Positions 45,422-45,526 of a stretch of 45,526 bases of DNA are shown one piece after another. The position numbers were made by a program, and so were the translations under genes. Numbering within the stretch: the stretch's first letter is position 1; each line of letters begins with the position of its first letter. The notes below the pieces were generated by a model that had not been told where the DNA came from, ran no database searches, and saw only the letters and a program-made list of their open reading frames with translations. The stretch is from Candidatus Moraniibacteriota bacterium (lineage in GTDB: Bacteria > Patescibacteriota > Minisyncoccia > Moranbacterales > UBA1568), in contig JAAXXZ010000011.1 of the NCBI GenBank assembly GCA_013334245.1, positions 1 through 45,526 on the forward strand. Reading direction: 5' to 3'.

Positions 45422-45526
45422 CGCAACGGATACCCTGTCCGTATGCAAACATCATATACGCGCCTGTCCGATGCTGAGCGCGAGGAGATCAGCCTCGGGT
45501 TGGAAAAAGGAGAGTCGATGACCGTC
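45403..45526 (+). mobile_element. IS30-family element, end fragment (inverted copy of 4-127)
   Basis: All 124 bases are the exact reverse complement of 4-127. It interrupts the AT-rich ORF at 45402/45403 and runs out of the contig. Both IS copies point outward, their transposase start regions facing the contig ends. Confidence 0.8.
45443..45526 (+). CDS. IS30-family transposase, N-terminal 28 residues (partial)
   Basis: ATG at 45443, frame open to the contig edge: MQTSYTRLSDAEREEISLGL then EKGESMTV. It is the same helix-turn-helix start as at the left end. The remainder, including the DDE catalytic core, is outside the window. Confidence 0.75.
   Translation, partial: MQTSYTRLSDAEREEISLGLEKGESMTV

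Noticed and set aside
1-45526. Alternative genetic code (UGA as Gly, as in some CPR lineages)
   Set aside because: TGA ends many genes at the expected family length (xth, rsmH, murF, rmlC), so the standard code is used.

Overview
The window is a 45.5 kb contig of fairly high GC (mid-50s % by eye). Nearly all genes lie on the + strand, use the standard code (TGA is a normal stop) and are tightly packed. The content points to a Candidate Phyla Radiation (Patescibacteria, Parcubacteria-like) bacterium: a DUF4012 protein beside a glycosyltransferase and MurJ, a short MurF-like ligase without the usual N-terminal domain, a TerC/DUF475 membrane protein, small CPR-style membrane proteins, and many single-gene housekeeping functions without their usual partners. 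Phylum is an inference; no rRNA, tRNA or ribosomal-protein gene is present to test it. No CRISPR array or complete mobile element was seen.

Layout. Both ends (4-127 and 45403-45526) are the same 124 bp in opposite orientation: the start of an IS30-family transposase gene running out of the window on each side, so the contig was probably broken at two IS copies. 129-5353: a truncated gene, a ferritin-like protein, a small membrane protein, a protein-kinase-like protein, exonuclease III, acylphosphatase, TsaC, a DUF3750-like protein and a NYN nuclease. 5353-5440: a candidate small RNA on the - strand. 5510-10720: RarA, diaminopimelate decarboxylase, leucyl aminopeptidase and an AlkD-like protein. 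10808-16083: part of a division/cell-wall cluster (mraZ-rsmH-ftsL-ftsI-murF) with its MraZ box. 16091-24134: KhpA, then dTDP-rhamnose and nucleotide-sugar genes (rmlC, nudix, rmlB, rmlD, rmlA, galU) with a TerC-like protein and glyA among them. 24196-30278: a membrane/coiled-coil protein, a glycosyltransferase, the DUF4012 protein and MurJ, which together suggest envelope polysaccharide assembly. 30405-36896: MBL-fold protein, an unknown, LepA, thioredoxin, YjbQ, Pcm and MltG. 37009-37504: the only convincing - strand protein gene, divergent from dnaJ, with a CIRCE (HrcA) operator between them. 37561-44390: DnaJ, a receiver-like protein without the phospho-acceptor Asp, RecJ, RNase HI, an HlyD-type adaptor, a CYTH protein, a membrane protein and a DHFR-like protein. 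44400-45421: an AT-rich, foreign-looking patch with a structured leader and two ORFs joined by a canonical A AAA AAC slippery heptamer, cut at its 3' end by the IS.

Most notable non-genic signals. Short arrays with strict 7-nt periodicity sit at many gene junctions, and one 11-unit array lies in frame inside lepA, where it encodes four copies of a 7-residue peptide repeat inserted before the GTPase G3 motif. Start codons are preceded by T in about four of five genes, Shine-Dalgarno sites are rare and several promoters place the -10 box almost on the start codon. The one gene with a perfect consensus promoter and a perfect Shine-Dalgarno is the - strand gene next to dnaJ.
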